Source: Siphonodentalium dalli (Eukaryota; Mollusca; Scaphopoda; Gadilida; Siphonodentaliidae). Taken from it: a stretch of DNA of 64,000 bases. The first letter of the stretch is position 1. Each line of letters begins with the position of its first letter. Both the position numbers and the translations under genes were made by a program. The stretch covers positions 72,191,319 through 72,255,318 of the forward strand of contig CP136069.1 of the NCBI GenBank assembly GCA_032622095.1, given 5' to 3'. Below the pieces are notes generated by a model, which did not search any database, was not told the DNA's origin, and saw only the letters and a list, made by a program, of their open reading frames with translations. Shown here piece by piece: positions 10,757-22,454 of the stretch.

Positions 10757-11576
10757 TGGTGAAAGATGTAGCATGATATCTATTTCCAATGAGAGGAGCC
10801 GTCTTTCTGCAAAAGAAGGAACACCCATCTTATAAATGAAGTCAAACTATGAGTACCCTAGTCTGAAAAATGACAATAATAAGCCAGACATTTGCAATTG
10901 GGACTATTTAGAAATGTATGGAGGACAAGATGGACAACTAATTAATCAATTGAACTTGTAAAAAAAAGCCAACAGACTGTATATATAGTTGGATATTAAA
11001 TGGCAACAGACATGATACAATGATACAAAACTTATTTTCATCTACGATGCATCTAAACGAAGCACTCAATGACTTGTAACAAGCTTTATGGGGGGACTAC
11101 AAATTAGATTTAACGAACGCCTCAAAAGGGTTTCAGTCACTTTTGGGAGGTTTTGGTTATTTAAATGTTAATTCCATTCTGATACTAATTGAAATATTTT
11201 GATAAAAAATAAACTAAGCTAAGATAGTTATTATTTTGTTTTCACACAAGCTCAACTCAATTACATCATATTAAAATTCAGATAAAATGTCAGAGATCCG
11301 GAATATGTCTTTGCTATTGGGTGGCAGCGACAGGATTAAAATAAAAACTATTTTGATCATACAGATGTCACATGTATTTTAAATTGAACTTATCAAAGAC
11401 CCCAGTTGACGCGACTACTCCTGTGGTTCATTAAATATGACTCAAACATATCCCGATAACAGAGATAAATTATAGCTAACCAATTGTTAAAAAACAAAAT
11501 TCACAAATGTGATTTAACGTTATTAAATGTGATGGGGTGTTCAAATATTTGTTTCCAGCTAATTGATGTATCCGCC
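10757..11576. other. Unassigned interval
   Basis: No gene or repeat boundary recognised; AT-rich. Confidence 0.35.
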
Positions 11577-11728
11577 TTAAACCTTTACCAACAAACCGGC
11601 CAAAACCGGCCAAATAAAGCTTCAACAGCCTAAAATATCTTCGGTCTGTCTCAATAGAACCATACAAATATGGATATCATTGGAACCGGCTCCTTGACCA
11701 CATTGTGATGGTTACAGTTATGCCCTGT

Positions 11729-11797
11729 GCCAATGCATTCTCTTATATATGCGAGTCGACTATAGGTCGCCTCGCATATATAAGAGAATGCATTGGC
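11729..11797 (+). repeat. 69-bp palindrome P, copy 5
   Basis: Same palindrome; the loop has TCGACTATAGGTCGC, one base different from the usual CATAG centre. Confidence 0.88.
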
Positions 11798-11863
11798 CTA
11801 AAAATCTTTTTTTACCATTTTTTCTTACATTCTTTAACAATTTTATAATTTTTAATGTGTTAA

Positions 11864-11932
11864 GCCAATGCATTCTCTTATATATGCGAGGCGACCTATG
11901 GTCGACTCGCATATATAAGAGAATGCATTGGC
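11864..11932 (-). repeat. 69-bp palindrome P, copy 6
   Basis: Inverted partner of copy 5, followed by the usual CACAGGG. Confidence 0.9.
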
Positions 11933-12128
11933 ACAGGGCCGTTCTGTTGGGTAAAGGGTTTATGAATTGAAACTGTCTATCTCAAGTTCTCAACTTACTT
12001 GTTGGCAGTTACGGAAAATCTGGAATTAACCTATCATTGCACTTCTGCTATCGGGAACAGGATAACCCCATAACAGTCCAATATATTAGTGTTCAGTCAC
12101 CTGTAATTGAGACAAAACCTTTTGTTGG

Positions 12129-12305
12129 TTAAAGGTACTCAATCCGATTCGATGGTTACCCATATAATCAGATTCCAACAACAACAATTTTTTTTAGAAA
12201 TGCCCCTTCAGTTATCACAATCGATTAATTGCCCAAAAATTATGCTAACCACTGTCAACTATAGTATATGATATTATGTGATATTATTATTGCAGTGCCG
12301 AAATT
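12129..12305. mobile_element. MITE family D, partial (left half)
   Basis: TTAAAGGTACTCAATCCGATT and the following CAACAACAACAATTTTTT and ATGCCCCTTCAGTTATC segments match the ends of family D copies. The distal half is missing. Confidence 0.65.
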
Positions 12306-12484
12306 TATAACTGCCACAAAAATATTCAAAACTTATTGATGCACACAACTGAACGGTGAAATATAATTTAAACATTACTATAAAATAATAGACTATCACT
12401 TAACCGCATGTAGACGTGTCTCCTTATTAGTACTTATTCTCTACAGTCTTACACCTAAATCACTCATTATTTCTGTTCTACCTC

Positions 12485-13080
12485 TTAGTAGAGGCTCTTA
12501 TGTCCATGTTTTGGCCCCCGTGTGCATTTTGTGAAGAAATATAGCGACTATGCTAATGATGTTGCCTGATATATCAGGCACGAGAAAACAAATGTTAGAC
12601 ACCTGGGGTAGATTTATGACGTCATCAAGATGGCCGCCATCCAAAATTTCAGAGTAGGCACTGCGTCAGTTTGAATAATAGCTAGTTGTGAATTTATTAT
12701 AGGAAATATAATATTTCTCTACTGTTGTGATACTATTACAACAAGCTTCACTTTGACAGAAAAATTGACCACATTAAACCAAGAATTTTCACACTTGTCT
12801 CTTAAAACATTCACGGTTGTTTGAAATCGGTGGCTAATATCAACTTATTTTAAATAAATTTTAATACCTAACTGTCTAACCATTTGAACATAATAATATG
12901 TCCTACTTTGGTTCTTATTCCTACCAAATATCGTCAAAATGTGAATTCCTAAATATGCTATGATAATTTACCAAAAATCGATTTTGTTACTCGAGCCAAG
13001 TGTTAGCCAGAAAATAGCTGAATTTGATGAGGAAAATGTGCAACAATTTTAAATATATAGATTGACATATAATTACAACT
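12485..13080 (+). repeat. Outer part of left inverted repeat
   Basis: This pairs with about 18478-19073 in reverse complement. Matching landmarks include GTGTGCATTTTGTGAAGAAA, AAATGTGAATTC and GCCAAGTGTTA. Divergence is moderate, with small indels. It contains TGACGTCA at 12617 and AAGATGGCCGCC at 12627. Confidence 0.75.
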
Positions 13081-14065
13081 ACTTTCGCTTTGACTAAAAT
13101 GCGTGCATTTGATTGGTCAAGGCCCTTAGATACGCTTGGTAGCGACAATATCTATCAGTGGAGGGAAGTGTCGTTTCCCGCATCACTGGGGATAGTGATA
13201 CCTTAAAAAGTTCGCAAACCAAGTCGAATATCCATGGGGCGAATTTACCCGGAATTTTATTTTGTCCACCAATCAAATCGCAAGAAATCACTTCCGTTTC
13301 TAGTGGTAACGCAAGACGCCAAATATCAGCGAAAAATTATCGCCGATTAAACAGCAAAATAGTACATTAATTTATTTGGGGATAAAAGAATGTATTACAT
13401 AACTATTCCACCATTAGTATTAGCATTTATCCAGCTTCGTGCCAATAATAATATGACATGGCAGTGGTCATGACTGCATAGAATGCACCTTTGTAGCGAC
13501 TGTTTACTTTTCGAGTCGCCGGAGACAACAAATTCGGTGGCGAAATTTGAGAACACCGCTTCGGAATCGCTATCGAATCGGACTGCCTTTGTGACAATAC
13601 ATGTTCTAGAATCGTTCTAAATAAGTGAAATTTACACCAGCAAGTACAGTTTAATAGTTTACGGGTGTGGTCTCTTGCTTTTGTGTAGTTGGAATGTCGG
13701 AAACAGCGATCGAATTGTGTGTGTTCATCTCTAACTTCCGGTCGGTCGCCCAATTTATTCTCGACCCAATTTCGGTTAAAAGAGCAGCTGAGTCCAGACA
13801 CAAATATCACTTGGGTATTTTTACTATTTTAGTGTTTTTAATATAGTTTCTTTAAAAAGAACTTGTTTAATCACCAACTAATATGCGGATTGTCGTAATT
13901 ATAAGCAATCAACGTCGTTTTCGATGCATCTGTCGGCGTATAGAAGTGTCGGATGCCGAACTACATACTTTGTATAATTTCGCTTCGCGAAATTATACAG
14001 TATGTAATTCGGCATCCGACACTTCTATACGCCGACAGATGCATCGAAAACGACGTTGATTGCAT
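13081..14065. mobile_element. Insertion inside the left inverted repeat
   Basis: The left arm is continuous with its partner up to CATATAATTACAA (about 13080) and resumes at ATATAATTACAAACG (about 14066). The right arm has no corresponding 985 bp. The repeated ATATAATTACAA on both sides could be a 12-bp target duplication, or part of the palindrome that ends the insert. The 127-residue minus-strand frame at 13427-13810 has no recognisable motif. Confidence 0.6.
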
Positions 14066-14075
14066 ATATAATTAC
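13885..14075. repeat. ~185-bp near-perfect palindrome
   Basis: Arms of about 90 bp contain GATGCATCTGTCGGCGTATA and CCGACACTTCTATACGCCG. The centre is TTTCGCTTCGCGAAAT. Almost no spacer remains, so this DNA could form a cruciform. Confidence 0.9.
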
Positions 14076-14900
14076 AAACGAAAAATGCATATATTCAAGA
14101 TGGCGGCCAAAATGGTTGTCAAACAAGAGAAATCATTAAAAGCTGTCCAATTTTCTTTGAATCACTCCTAATGTGCGATTTAGTGAATACAGGTGAAAAT
14201 AATTGTTCCATGTTGGCGAAAGAACATGGAGTTATGAAATAATATGAATATTTTTGTGGACAGTGGCTGTTTATACCCAAAATTTCAAGAGAATGAAATC
14301 ACGAAAATGAGAAAAAATCATCAAAATGGCAACCATGTACAATTTCAGAGTTGGCATTGAGTCTGGGAGGAAAATTTAGTTAGTTAAATGATTTTGTTTC
14401 GCCATTAATGATTCCATTGCATCACACTTCCTCTTGACATTGAAATTTGGAGCTCAAATCTAAGATGGCTCCCAAAACGGCGACCGAAATTCTAATAATT
14501 GTTGATTTTTTACACTCGCCTCTTAAATTAATCACAGCGGTTTGAAATCGGTTGGTAATAGCAACCATATTTTCCAATAAATTATAATATCTAATCATTC
14601 GACAACCATGACATGTTACATTGATATATATATATATATATAAGCATATGCATCAATATTCAAGATGGTGATTGGGATCAAAAAGAAGGTTAACAACATG
14701 GAGAAATCATCCAAATTTGCTAGTTTCATTGATAACGCTCCTATATAAGGTGGGTTTCAGTGACTACTGGTAAACAAATTTGTTGGCAAACGACCCAGGA
14801 ATGCTGATACAATATGAATATTTTGCGAACATTAGCTGTTACCTGAGATTTCATGAGAGTGGAAACATAGAAACCACGAAAATTAGATACATTCATCTGA
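14066..14900 (+). repeat. Inner part of left inverted repeat
   Basis: AAGATGGCGGCCAAAATGG at 14097 and a similar unit near 14663 show an internal ~566-bp direct repetition. Each unit is followed by AACATGGAGTTATG-like or AATATGAATATTTT segments. The reverse complement of these units is found between 17640 and 18450. Confidence 0.6.
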
Positions 14901-15532
14901 TGCTGACCTGTTTAGAACATATCCAAATCAGAATCTGATTGCTGGTTACACCATAACTATAGGTACGTCAGAAAAATCCCTAACTCAACAGTAATGCTGT
15001 TGGTATTGAGCAATACTTTAATTACTTCATCTTAATATCGTCCCCCTTATGGGGTTTGGATGAGAATTGTTCAATTGATTCCTGTATTGCTCATGTAATG
15101 CCATCATACTAAGTCAATTATACCGAATTAATTGAATGGACATCGACAATGCAGTACCCAAAACAGTAGCGGAATATAATGCGTTGACATTGCGGACAGC
15201 TTCCATGTTAACATGCTTTATTTATTAGTGTATACTATATATAAAAATATGAGCTAATATTTGTGGGATTCGTCGTTGATATGAATATACATGTACGAAA
15301 ACACAGGGTACACTTTTGTGAAAATTTCCTCGAATAACATCTAGTTCAAATCCAATGCACTGCGTGAGTGAACCAGGGGATTATACGACAATAATAACTT
15401 TGCCCAGATTACCAAACGAGAGCCTTCAGATGTGCGCTCTATGTTTCTTCTGCGAAGAAGAATGCGCTGGTGGATTTTTAGCAGACATCTGCTTATTTCA
15501 AAAGAATAATAGCAACTAGAGTTAAATTATAA

Positions 15533-17340
15533 TCAGGTTCGAACTTCGTACCAAAACAGAAACTGCCGTTGAGCACTGAAAAACTCATAAGTCAACTCAC
15601 TGACTACATTCCCAAGATCTGCAAAAGCACAACTGATTTTGATCGATAGAGCTAGGGTAGAAAGATAGCCTGATATAATGAGTTCCATTGGTATATTTGA
15701 CTTCCACAGAGGAGATAGTTCTCTGGACATCACATATACTGCAAGTTCGTTCCGTGTATGTTCACCCTCTAACCGGCGCAGAACTGATGCAGACATCATG
15801 TTTATATTAGATACACTCATGTCATATTTGTCCCATGTGTTATCGAAGTTCTTCCATACTTGCGTTATACGGTCTCATAAAAATGTCATACAAGAAACAT
15901 GTTGACACCAATTTTGTTTTAAATGACTGCACTTCTGTAATTGTATCGGCTATCGGCAACGTTCCAGATAAAACTAATAGGATATATATTCCCGTACAGT
16001 TAGATTTTGGCTGTAGAGGCGATCGATCTCACCGACATGTTGAGATACATGTATTATTGGGTGGAAACACAGGTCGTTAAACGTTGAAAAGCTTATACTT
16101 CCTGAGCATCAGTTGAAGTCAATTTCAGTTGTGGACTCATAAAATAGCTAGCAGTCCAGTCTTCTCTCAATTCAAGCATAATTGTTTTGTCTATCACTTC
16201 CACCTTTTTTAGGAGTATCTATATATCCCCACGCTTTCAGCTTGTAACCGGCCTTCTTGTCGGATCAGACTATTATGGTTGTACGGTTTGCCAGCAAATT
16301 ATATAAACTGCATGTTTTCGATGGACAATTAAAGGATTTTATACGAGTTTGCGGTGTTTCCGTGAATCTAAGATCTTTACTTTCTGTGAACGAACAGTTG
16401 CTGTATAATGCTATTGAAAGTCCCCATGTGGACATTTTGCTAGAAATCTTAATAAACTGTATCCAGTTGCTTCGATTCTCCATCACATGGCAAGGACCAT
16501 GCAAAGATGAGATTCTGGTGTTTCGGTGAGGTATTTCGTATCAGCCATTAGGCATTTTGCTTTTAACGATATTTTCCGTTGACAACCAGGAAGAAGTTGA
16601 GGAGCCGTTATTGTCACTTGCTGCACCCGGCGTGGATAATGACAAACCTTACGTTATTTTTGCCTGATAGTGATGTTTTTGTTAAATTCTAAAATAAACT
16701 GACCAACATTATTTCGGTTATGCGCACAGTGAAGTGAATCTGCAATGTATCTGCCATGAAGTCAGCGTCCATATTGATATTTATTTCATAAATCTGTATT
16801 ATGGACTCCTCATGCCACAACCGAAGCAAACATGCTATAACATCTCTGATACGCAGTCGGAGAGTGTTCTGGTGAGCTCTGCTGTTAGCCTGCGGGATAT
16901 TTGTAATTCGACTGCAGTTGCTGGGGCGTGTTGGTTGTAGATAGCCTCTCATCACTGCGACCATCTATTCGAAGAAGTAACAAGACTGGTACATGTGCTG
17001 ACTCACGTGTTGAGGAGTGTGACAATGTCTCAACTATTCAAACGATGTTTGGGTGACGAAACAAACAGATATGCCAAAACAAGAAGAAAAAAAATGCCGC
17101 CTACCATTAATGTATCTTATACAAAACTGTCTCATAATTAGATATGAAATAAGGTTCTAGTGCTTTGCACTAAAATATGTAAGGCCTGTGTTTCGCTGGT
17201 ATTTGTAAGTTGAGCAATTATATATCCCGGTGGCAGTATGATTGCAATACAGTCTTCGACTTCGATAAAGTCAAGTTGTGATATTGCTCCTGAATATTCT
17301 AAATGTTTTTGGCCGGACGAATCCAACGTGACCAACTATT
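15533..17340 (-). pseudogene. Decayed unidentified coding region inside the large TIR element
   Basis: Minus-strand reading frames follow each other with coding-like composition but are broken by frameshifts and stops: 17335-17138, 16964-16689, 16504-16265, a stretch near 16078-15965, and finally 15875-15533, which ends in a TGA. Short recognisable peptides include LPPGYIIAQ, RLWHEESII and VWKNFDNTWDKYD. None matches a transposase, integrase, capsid or polymerase motif known to me. The position between long inverted repeats suggests it was the element's own protein of some 600 residues. It could equally be a captured cellular or old viral gene. Identity unknown; coding origin is an inference from composition. 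Confidence 0.45.
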
Positions 17341-17639
17341 CATGAAGAATGGACAACGAATAAAGCAGATCTGTCCCCAATGAAATAATATAGCCGTAAT
17401 GTTGGATTTCTCTCTGTATTATAACTGCATTCTATTTCGTTCGAGTACTCGTTTTGCTCTTATAACGACACAGTCAGCTCATATACGGTTTGAGTTCCTT
17501 TTCCAAAACGGCAGGATCATTTAAATTATATTGGGCAATTTCATGTTAGATTTATAAGAATCCATTTTGATACATTCTCGGTTATAAAAAAGCCCCATTT
17601 CTGTTCAAACAGAGACACAGCATACCTTAACATGATAGT

Positions 17640-19073
17640 ATCTAATTTAGTTTGGGCGAATATATCCACCTCCTTTGCTAAATGCCATTTGAGGATATAA
17701 ACATTTGTCAATTTTATAATTGTCAGTTTTGGCGGCCATTTTGGCGACCATCTTGGGTCAAATAGATCATTGTCAAGTGTAAATTAATTACACTAACCAT
17801 ATTTAAAACTGTGTACACTTTTGTTTATTTTATTCTGCCTATTTATGTCCAAGTTTATCTAGAACCTTGAGATTACATAGCGCATTATTTAATTTGCATT
17901 TTTCAGAGTATGGTCAACAATTAGACCCAACTTACAACATAATATGTTTTCATAGATGTCATAACTGATAAAAAAAAGACAAGTTCTGCTTGCCACAGTT
18001 TACAAATAACCGAAAATGATGTAAGGGCATGTGTGCCAGTTCAACACATTTCGGTCGCAATTTTGACAGCCATCTTGGGTTTTTTAAATCAATTTTGTTC
18101 TTTCAAAAGGAAGCTTGGTGCAATTTTATCATTGATGTAGAAATAGTTTACCTTTTCTTATAAAATTTTCTTCCTCACTCAGTGCCCATTCTGCAATTGT
18201 TTGTGGCTGCCATGATGATTTGATCTAATGTTCGTAGTATCATTCTGTTGAATTCTCTGGTATAAACAGATATGGTTCACCAACTTTACAAAGTATACCA
18301 TAAGTCCATGGTCTACCGCGAATAGGGAGCACCAACACATAAGTGATATCAATGAACATTTGACAGATTTGGGTGAATTCTCCATTTTGGCAGCCAAATT
18401 GGCCGCCATCTTAAACGAAGATGCATTATTTTCAGTATAATTATATGGCAATTCACATATTTAAAACAGTTTTACATTATCTTCATCAAATTCAGTGATT
18501 TTCTGTTTAACACTTGGCTAGAATCACAGAATTGAATTTTGGTTAACTTTCATAGCACATTTTTGAATTCACATTTTAAAGATAGTTGGCAGGAATGAGA
18601 TCTGAAGTATGACCTATTAGGCTATTATGTTGTCAAAATGGTTGGATACTAGAATCTATTCAAATTCAGGTCCCTATTATAGCTACAAATTTCAAACATT
18701 AGTTAATGTTTCCAGAGGATAGTGTGAAAAATCATAAATTTTCCGAATTTCGGTCGCCATTTTTGGCGGCCATCTTTGTTTATGGTGGCCACTTTTTCTA
18801 TCAAGTGGAAGTATGGTGTATTAGTTTCACATCAGGGGTGAGATATTCAATTGGTATCATAAATTCACTAGTAGCTAATAATTCAACTGACTTAGTGCAA
18901 TCTCTGAAATTGTGGTTGGCGGCCATATTTATGACGTCATAAATCCACCCAGTCGCGACCCCCATGTGTCTAACATTTGTTTTCTGCTGCTTGAGATATC
19001 AAACAACATCATTAGCATAGTCGCTATATTTCTTCACAAAATGCACACGGGAGTACATAAGAGCCTCTACTAA
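17640..19073 (-). repeat. Right inverted repeat of the large element
   Basis: This is the reverse complement of the left arm. GGCCGCCATCTT occurs at 18401, GGCGGCCATCTT at 18765 and TGACGTCA at 18930. It is uninterrupted, unlike the left arm, and so shows the pre-insertion structure. Confidence 0.7.
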
Positions 19074-19083
19074 CGGTACGGGC

Positions 19084-19335
19084 GTGTGTTTCGGCTCTCC
19101 GGGTAACATAAGCAAGGCCCGGACTCCACGACGTCAAATGTTGACGTTATATGACGTCATATTTGCACGGGCAAAACGGTTTCTCGGGAACTACTTGGCG
19201 GATCGCACTGACGTTTGGTATGGTACGCACGTCGTGTATTTCGGCCCTCTTGGTAACATGGGCTGGGTCATGACTCACACATCGACTCGTTTTGACGTTA
19301 TGATGTCATATCCGCACGGGCATCGCGATTGTCAT
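19084..19335. repeat. 150-bp tandem duplication
   Basis: Two units start TTTCGGCTCTCCGGGTAAC (19089) and TTTCGGCCCTCTTGGTAAC (19239) and end TGACGTCATATTTGCACGGG or a variant. The open frame running across both is a product of the repetition. Confidence 0.7.
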
Positions 19336-19339
19336 GTGG

Positions 19340-19500
19340 AACACTCCGATATGGTGATAAAATATAAATGGAGAATTTTGGAGCAATTTTTGCATATAGT
19401 ATATATATCCAAATTGACAAGACACATCGTCATTCTTATATATGAATGTGACTCTCGACGGCGAAATCGTTTTCGTTAGTTTATCGCCGATAGATGCTTC
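19340..19500 (+). repeat. Family E repeat, partial copy
   Basis: GTGGAACACTCCGATATGGTG through GTTTTCGTTAGTTTATCGCC matches the first half of the copy at 10378-10752. The rest is replaced by a TCTATCTCTATCTC-like run. Confidence 0.7.
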
Positions 19501-19799
19501 TATCTCTATCTCTATCTTTCCTAATCACACTATCCTGCCTTCATCCGCTATTATTTTCTTCCGACCATTACGTTTATTTCACCTGGATGGTAACCATGCA
19601 CACATCTGCATCCTTTCTATATTTTTTTATGCCCAATTCTTTCTTCTTTTTTTTATTTGTTACCATCCAGACATTCACAATCAGAGGGGAGAGGACTTAT
19701 AATAAAAGCAAGGTATGCTTGTTGTCCAATCCCCTCTTCATTCATCCATGATTATTTGTATAGATGGTATTGGAAAAATAATAAATATTGTTTAAACTA

Positions 19800-20115
19800 A
19801 CTATAGCATAAAATTGCCCGAAACGTGTTATTTATCAACATGTTGTTCGACGAAATTTGGCCTTATTATCAACAGAAAGCCTCTTGATTTTAGAGTTGTC
19901 CATCTTCATCCGCAATTTGATCCGAGACAGTCGGCTCGTCGACTGTTTACTGGGCCACTATTAATTATCGATGGTGAAAAATAATAGATTTCAAAAATCG
20001 ATATCTAATAACTCTGAGCTTTGATAGGTGGGTTCCTCTACTCGAATCATATATTTTTTTTTAACCCCGAATCCAATAGTAATTGAGGGGCGCTTAATCG
20101 GATTATGCATCTTTA
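19800..20115. mobile_element. MITE family D, partial (right half)
   Basis: TTTTAGAGTTGTCCATCTTC, GGTGAAAAATAATAGATTTC and the closing AATCGGATTATGCATCTTTAA match the inner and terminal parts of family D copies such as 31796-32256. The left terminus is absent. Confidence 0.65.
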
Positions 20116-21180
20116 ACAAAACCAAAAGCAATATTTTTATGAAAATGAGGATAATAATGAGCGAGTTAAAATATTGTCTAAGGGTCAAATTGCAATAACA
20201 GTCCACATGTTGCGGGAAATAAAATAAGATTGCTGCATATTAATTACTAACACAGTGCATATTATGTCATTAATTAGTACCATGTACCAAGTACACGGGA
20301 ACATTGGCTAGATGGTCTCTTTTAGGGGGATGGGTGTCCACCCTCTTTGAAATTACCAAAAGCACCGCCCCTTGACCCAGACCATACAAACTCATACGTG
20401 TGATTTGGTGCACTTTGTGTGATTTTGGCGACGAACTAGATTCAAAATTTGATAGTATATTATAATACTATTGGTTACAACTATGAGGTGCCCGTAATTT
20501 TGTGAAAAACGTATGGTGGCTCATGTCCTCCGTTGCCCCCACCCCCCGGTCGCTCTGATCAGAATATATCTTCCAGTGGAACAAACCGGAACAATCAATA
20601 AAAAAAAATAGCTCTGACAGCTAAACAAAGCCCCCCCCCCCCCCCCCCCCCCAGCCAACAATTGATTGATATGAATACCTGGGAAGACAAAGGATGGGGT
20701 GCATGCATGGGTATAAGTATTATTTTAAACATATTTAGTTGTCTTATTTTATAACACATGGTATATAACACATATGCCTACAATGTTATACAGACAATAA
20801 TTGGTATGTTTAGGAAAAGTGTTGTCTCACTTATGAGAACCCACTCTCCCATAAGGATTATCGCCGAATTGAGGGGTATACACTTCTACCCCACCCGTCT
20901 CCAAATAAAACGCCTTTAAATGGTCCACACCAGCGTAGATGGCGCTGCGTGCAGCGTGTCGTCTGCTTTGTTATTCAGGGGAGGTAATGAGATGTTACGA
21001 TATCCCGTACACCCGATAATATGGACGCGGTAACTTTTCAGATAACTATTTGTGCGCACGTTTGCGCTCGGTTAATTAACTTTGGTTGTGAGAATCAATC
21101 GTTGATGAGATAAAATAAATTGTCTCTGGACAGTAATGGGTGTAATTGTGTTGGTTTGCTACATCGGTTCAATACTAATG
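20116..21180. other. Unassigned interval with a poly-C tract
   Basis: No gene recognised. The only distinct feature is an uninterrupted run of about 22 C at 20631-20652. Assembly accuracy at this tract is doubtful. Confidence 0.5.
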
Positions 21181-21860
21181 TAATCGATGGCGATGGCTCG
21201 TTAGTACTGATGGCTGTTTGATCAGATTATGCAGCACAAAGAGATGTGCACAATGCAGCGAAATGAAGGTCTCCCATGACGTGGCGACAGGATGGTGTAG
21301 GTGCTACCCCCCCCCCCCCCCCAGATGACAGGAAGGTGTGGGGTGCATGCAGACCCACCCTGAAAACAGGATGGCGTGGGTGCATGCAGACCACCCCGGC
21401 AACAGAATGGTGTGTGGTGCAGACCCCCTCCCCCGGTGATAGGATGATGTGGGTGCAGACCGAAATTTCCTCCTGTTGACCCCCCCCCCCCCATGATTAC
21501 TTTGTTGATGACACTGGCTCGTTAGTCTGATGGATGTATGGTCAGACTATATGCAGCCCAATAAAGCGACGTACACAGTGGGATTACGAGAAGGTCGGCC
21601 TCCCCCCACCACCACCCCACACACATCACGAGGCGAGAGAACGTACGGAACTACATATTTAGCACATATTGAGTCAATGCAACGCGGGTGGTGGCTGCAT
21701 GCATGTAAAGGTGCGAATATGTCTCCGAGTGCCCTTCAACGGTTACTGTGGGACTAGGGGAGAATACCAAACACGTTGGCACTGAGGCCTGCGGAAACAA
21801 TTAACACCATTGCAACCTGCATTATGCAGCACAACGAAGCGACGTGTGCAATGCAGGTCC
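21181..21860. repeat. Degenerate GTGCATGCAGACC minisatellite with poly-C tracts
   Basis: Units of 40-70 bp share ACAGGATGG.GTGGGTGCA and CAGACC, mixed with C tracts at 21308-21322 and 21481-21492. A larger direct repeat (GGCTCGTTAGT..TGATGG, then CAGAYTATGCAGC) occurs at 21195 and 21516. Gly/Pro-rich frames here are artefacts. Confidence 0.75.
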
Positions 21861-21944
21861 CCAACACAATGGCGACAGGTCCCCAACACAATGGCGACAG
21901 GTCCCAACCACAATGGCGACAGGTCCCCAACACAATGGTGACAG
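21857..21944. repeat. 22-bp minisatellite, four units
   Basis: Four head-to-tail copies of GTCCCCAACACAATGGCGAC plus AG. The third has a CCAACC variant and the fourth a G-to-T/A change. It is compact and nearly homogeneous, so probably recent. Confidence 0.95.
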
Positions 21945-22454
21945 GACTGGATAAGGGTGCGGGGTCCAGACACTCTCAACTTTGGTCCACATTTTGAATA
22001 ATTTGATGTTTCACACCTGAAACAATATCAATTAGAATTTTCAGACCTATAAAAATATGTTCTGAGTGATTGTTTTAATAATAATATGACGTAGCGAGTT
22101 GCTGAAAATATGTTCTGACTGTTTTTTATGGTTTAATTTCGAGTTAATATAGAATGTGAATATGTCGTCTTTTAGACCAATTCGATTAGTTTTCTAATTT
22201 CAGCCAAATTTGAGGGATTTTTAACAATGTATTAAGTGTAGAACTGCTTGCCATATATATGTTATACGTAGATTGGTCGACGCCAAGGAGTTCCATACGG
22301 CTGTGAATACTCATCTCTTTAAATTATGTTTTGACAAATATAGCTAGCTTTATGTGGTGTGGTGACAATCAGTTGTATTATCTATGTTTTTGTGTATGTT
22401 TTTTATATTTTGTACGCGCATTGGAACTAATTGAATGTGGAGTGCGTTTGAAAT
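21945..22454. other. Unassigned interval
   Basis: No supported feature; AT-rich. Confidence 0.35.

Larger units (their letters stand above)
11577..11962. mobile_element. MITE family A with paired palindromes, copy 2
   Basis: The left end is TTAAACCTTTACCAACAAAC and the right end GTTGGGTAAAGGGTTTA; the right TTAA has decayed. Internal CCGGCCAAA repeats and two palindromes (11729-11797 and 11864-11932) match the copy at 2604-3003 closely. Confidence 0.85.
12485..19073. mobile_element. Large element with ~2-kb inverted repeats, unidentified
   Basis: The termini TTAGTAGAGGCTCTTATGT (12485) and its complement ACATAAGAGCCTCTACTAA (ending 19073) open long inverted repeats. These stay alignable by eye through GTGTGCATTTTGTGAAG, AACAAATGTTAGACAC, a TGACGTCA site, and on to about 14900 on the left and 17640 on the right. 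The arms are built of degenerate subunits containing AAGATGGCNGCC. Between the arms lies a decayed minus-strand coding region (15533-17340). The left arm carries its own later insertion (about 13081-14065). I recognise no transposase family and see no certain target duplication. Confidence 0.75.

Noticed and set aside
13427-13810. 127-codon minus-strand frame
   Set aside because: No domain, signal peptide or splice context; it lies within an inserted repeat in the arm of the large element.
19442-19751. Hydrophobic frames that could look like membrane proteins
   Set aside because: They come from pyrimidine-rich low-complexity sequence (TCTATCTC and TTCTTTTTTT runs) adjoining a repeat.
21222-21494. 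Gly/Pro-rich frames on both strands
   Set aside because: They are products of the GTGCATGCAGACC minisatellite and poly-C tracts.
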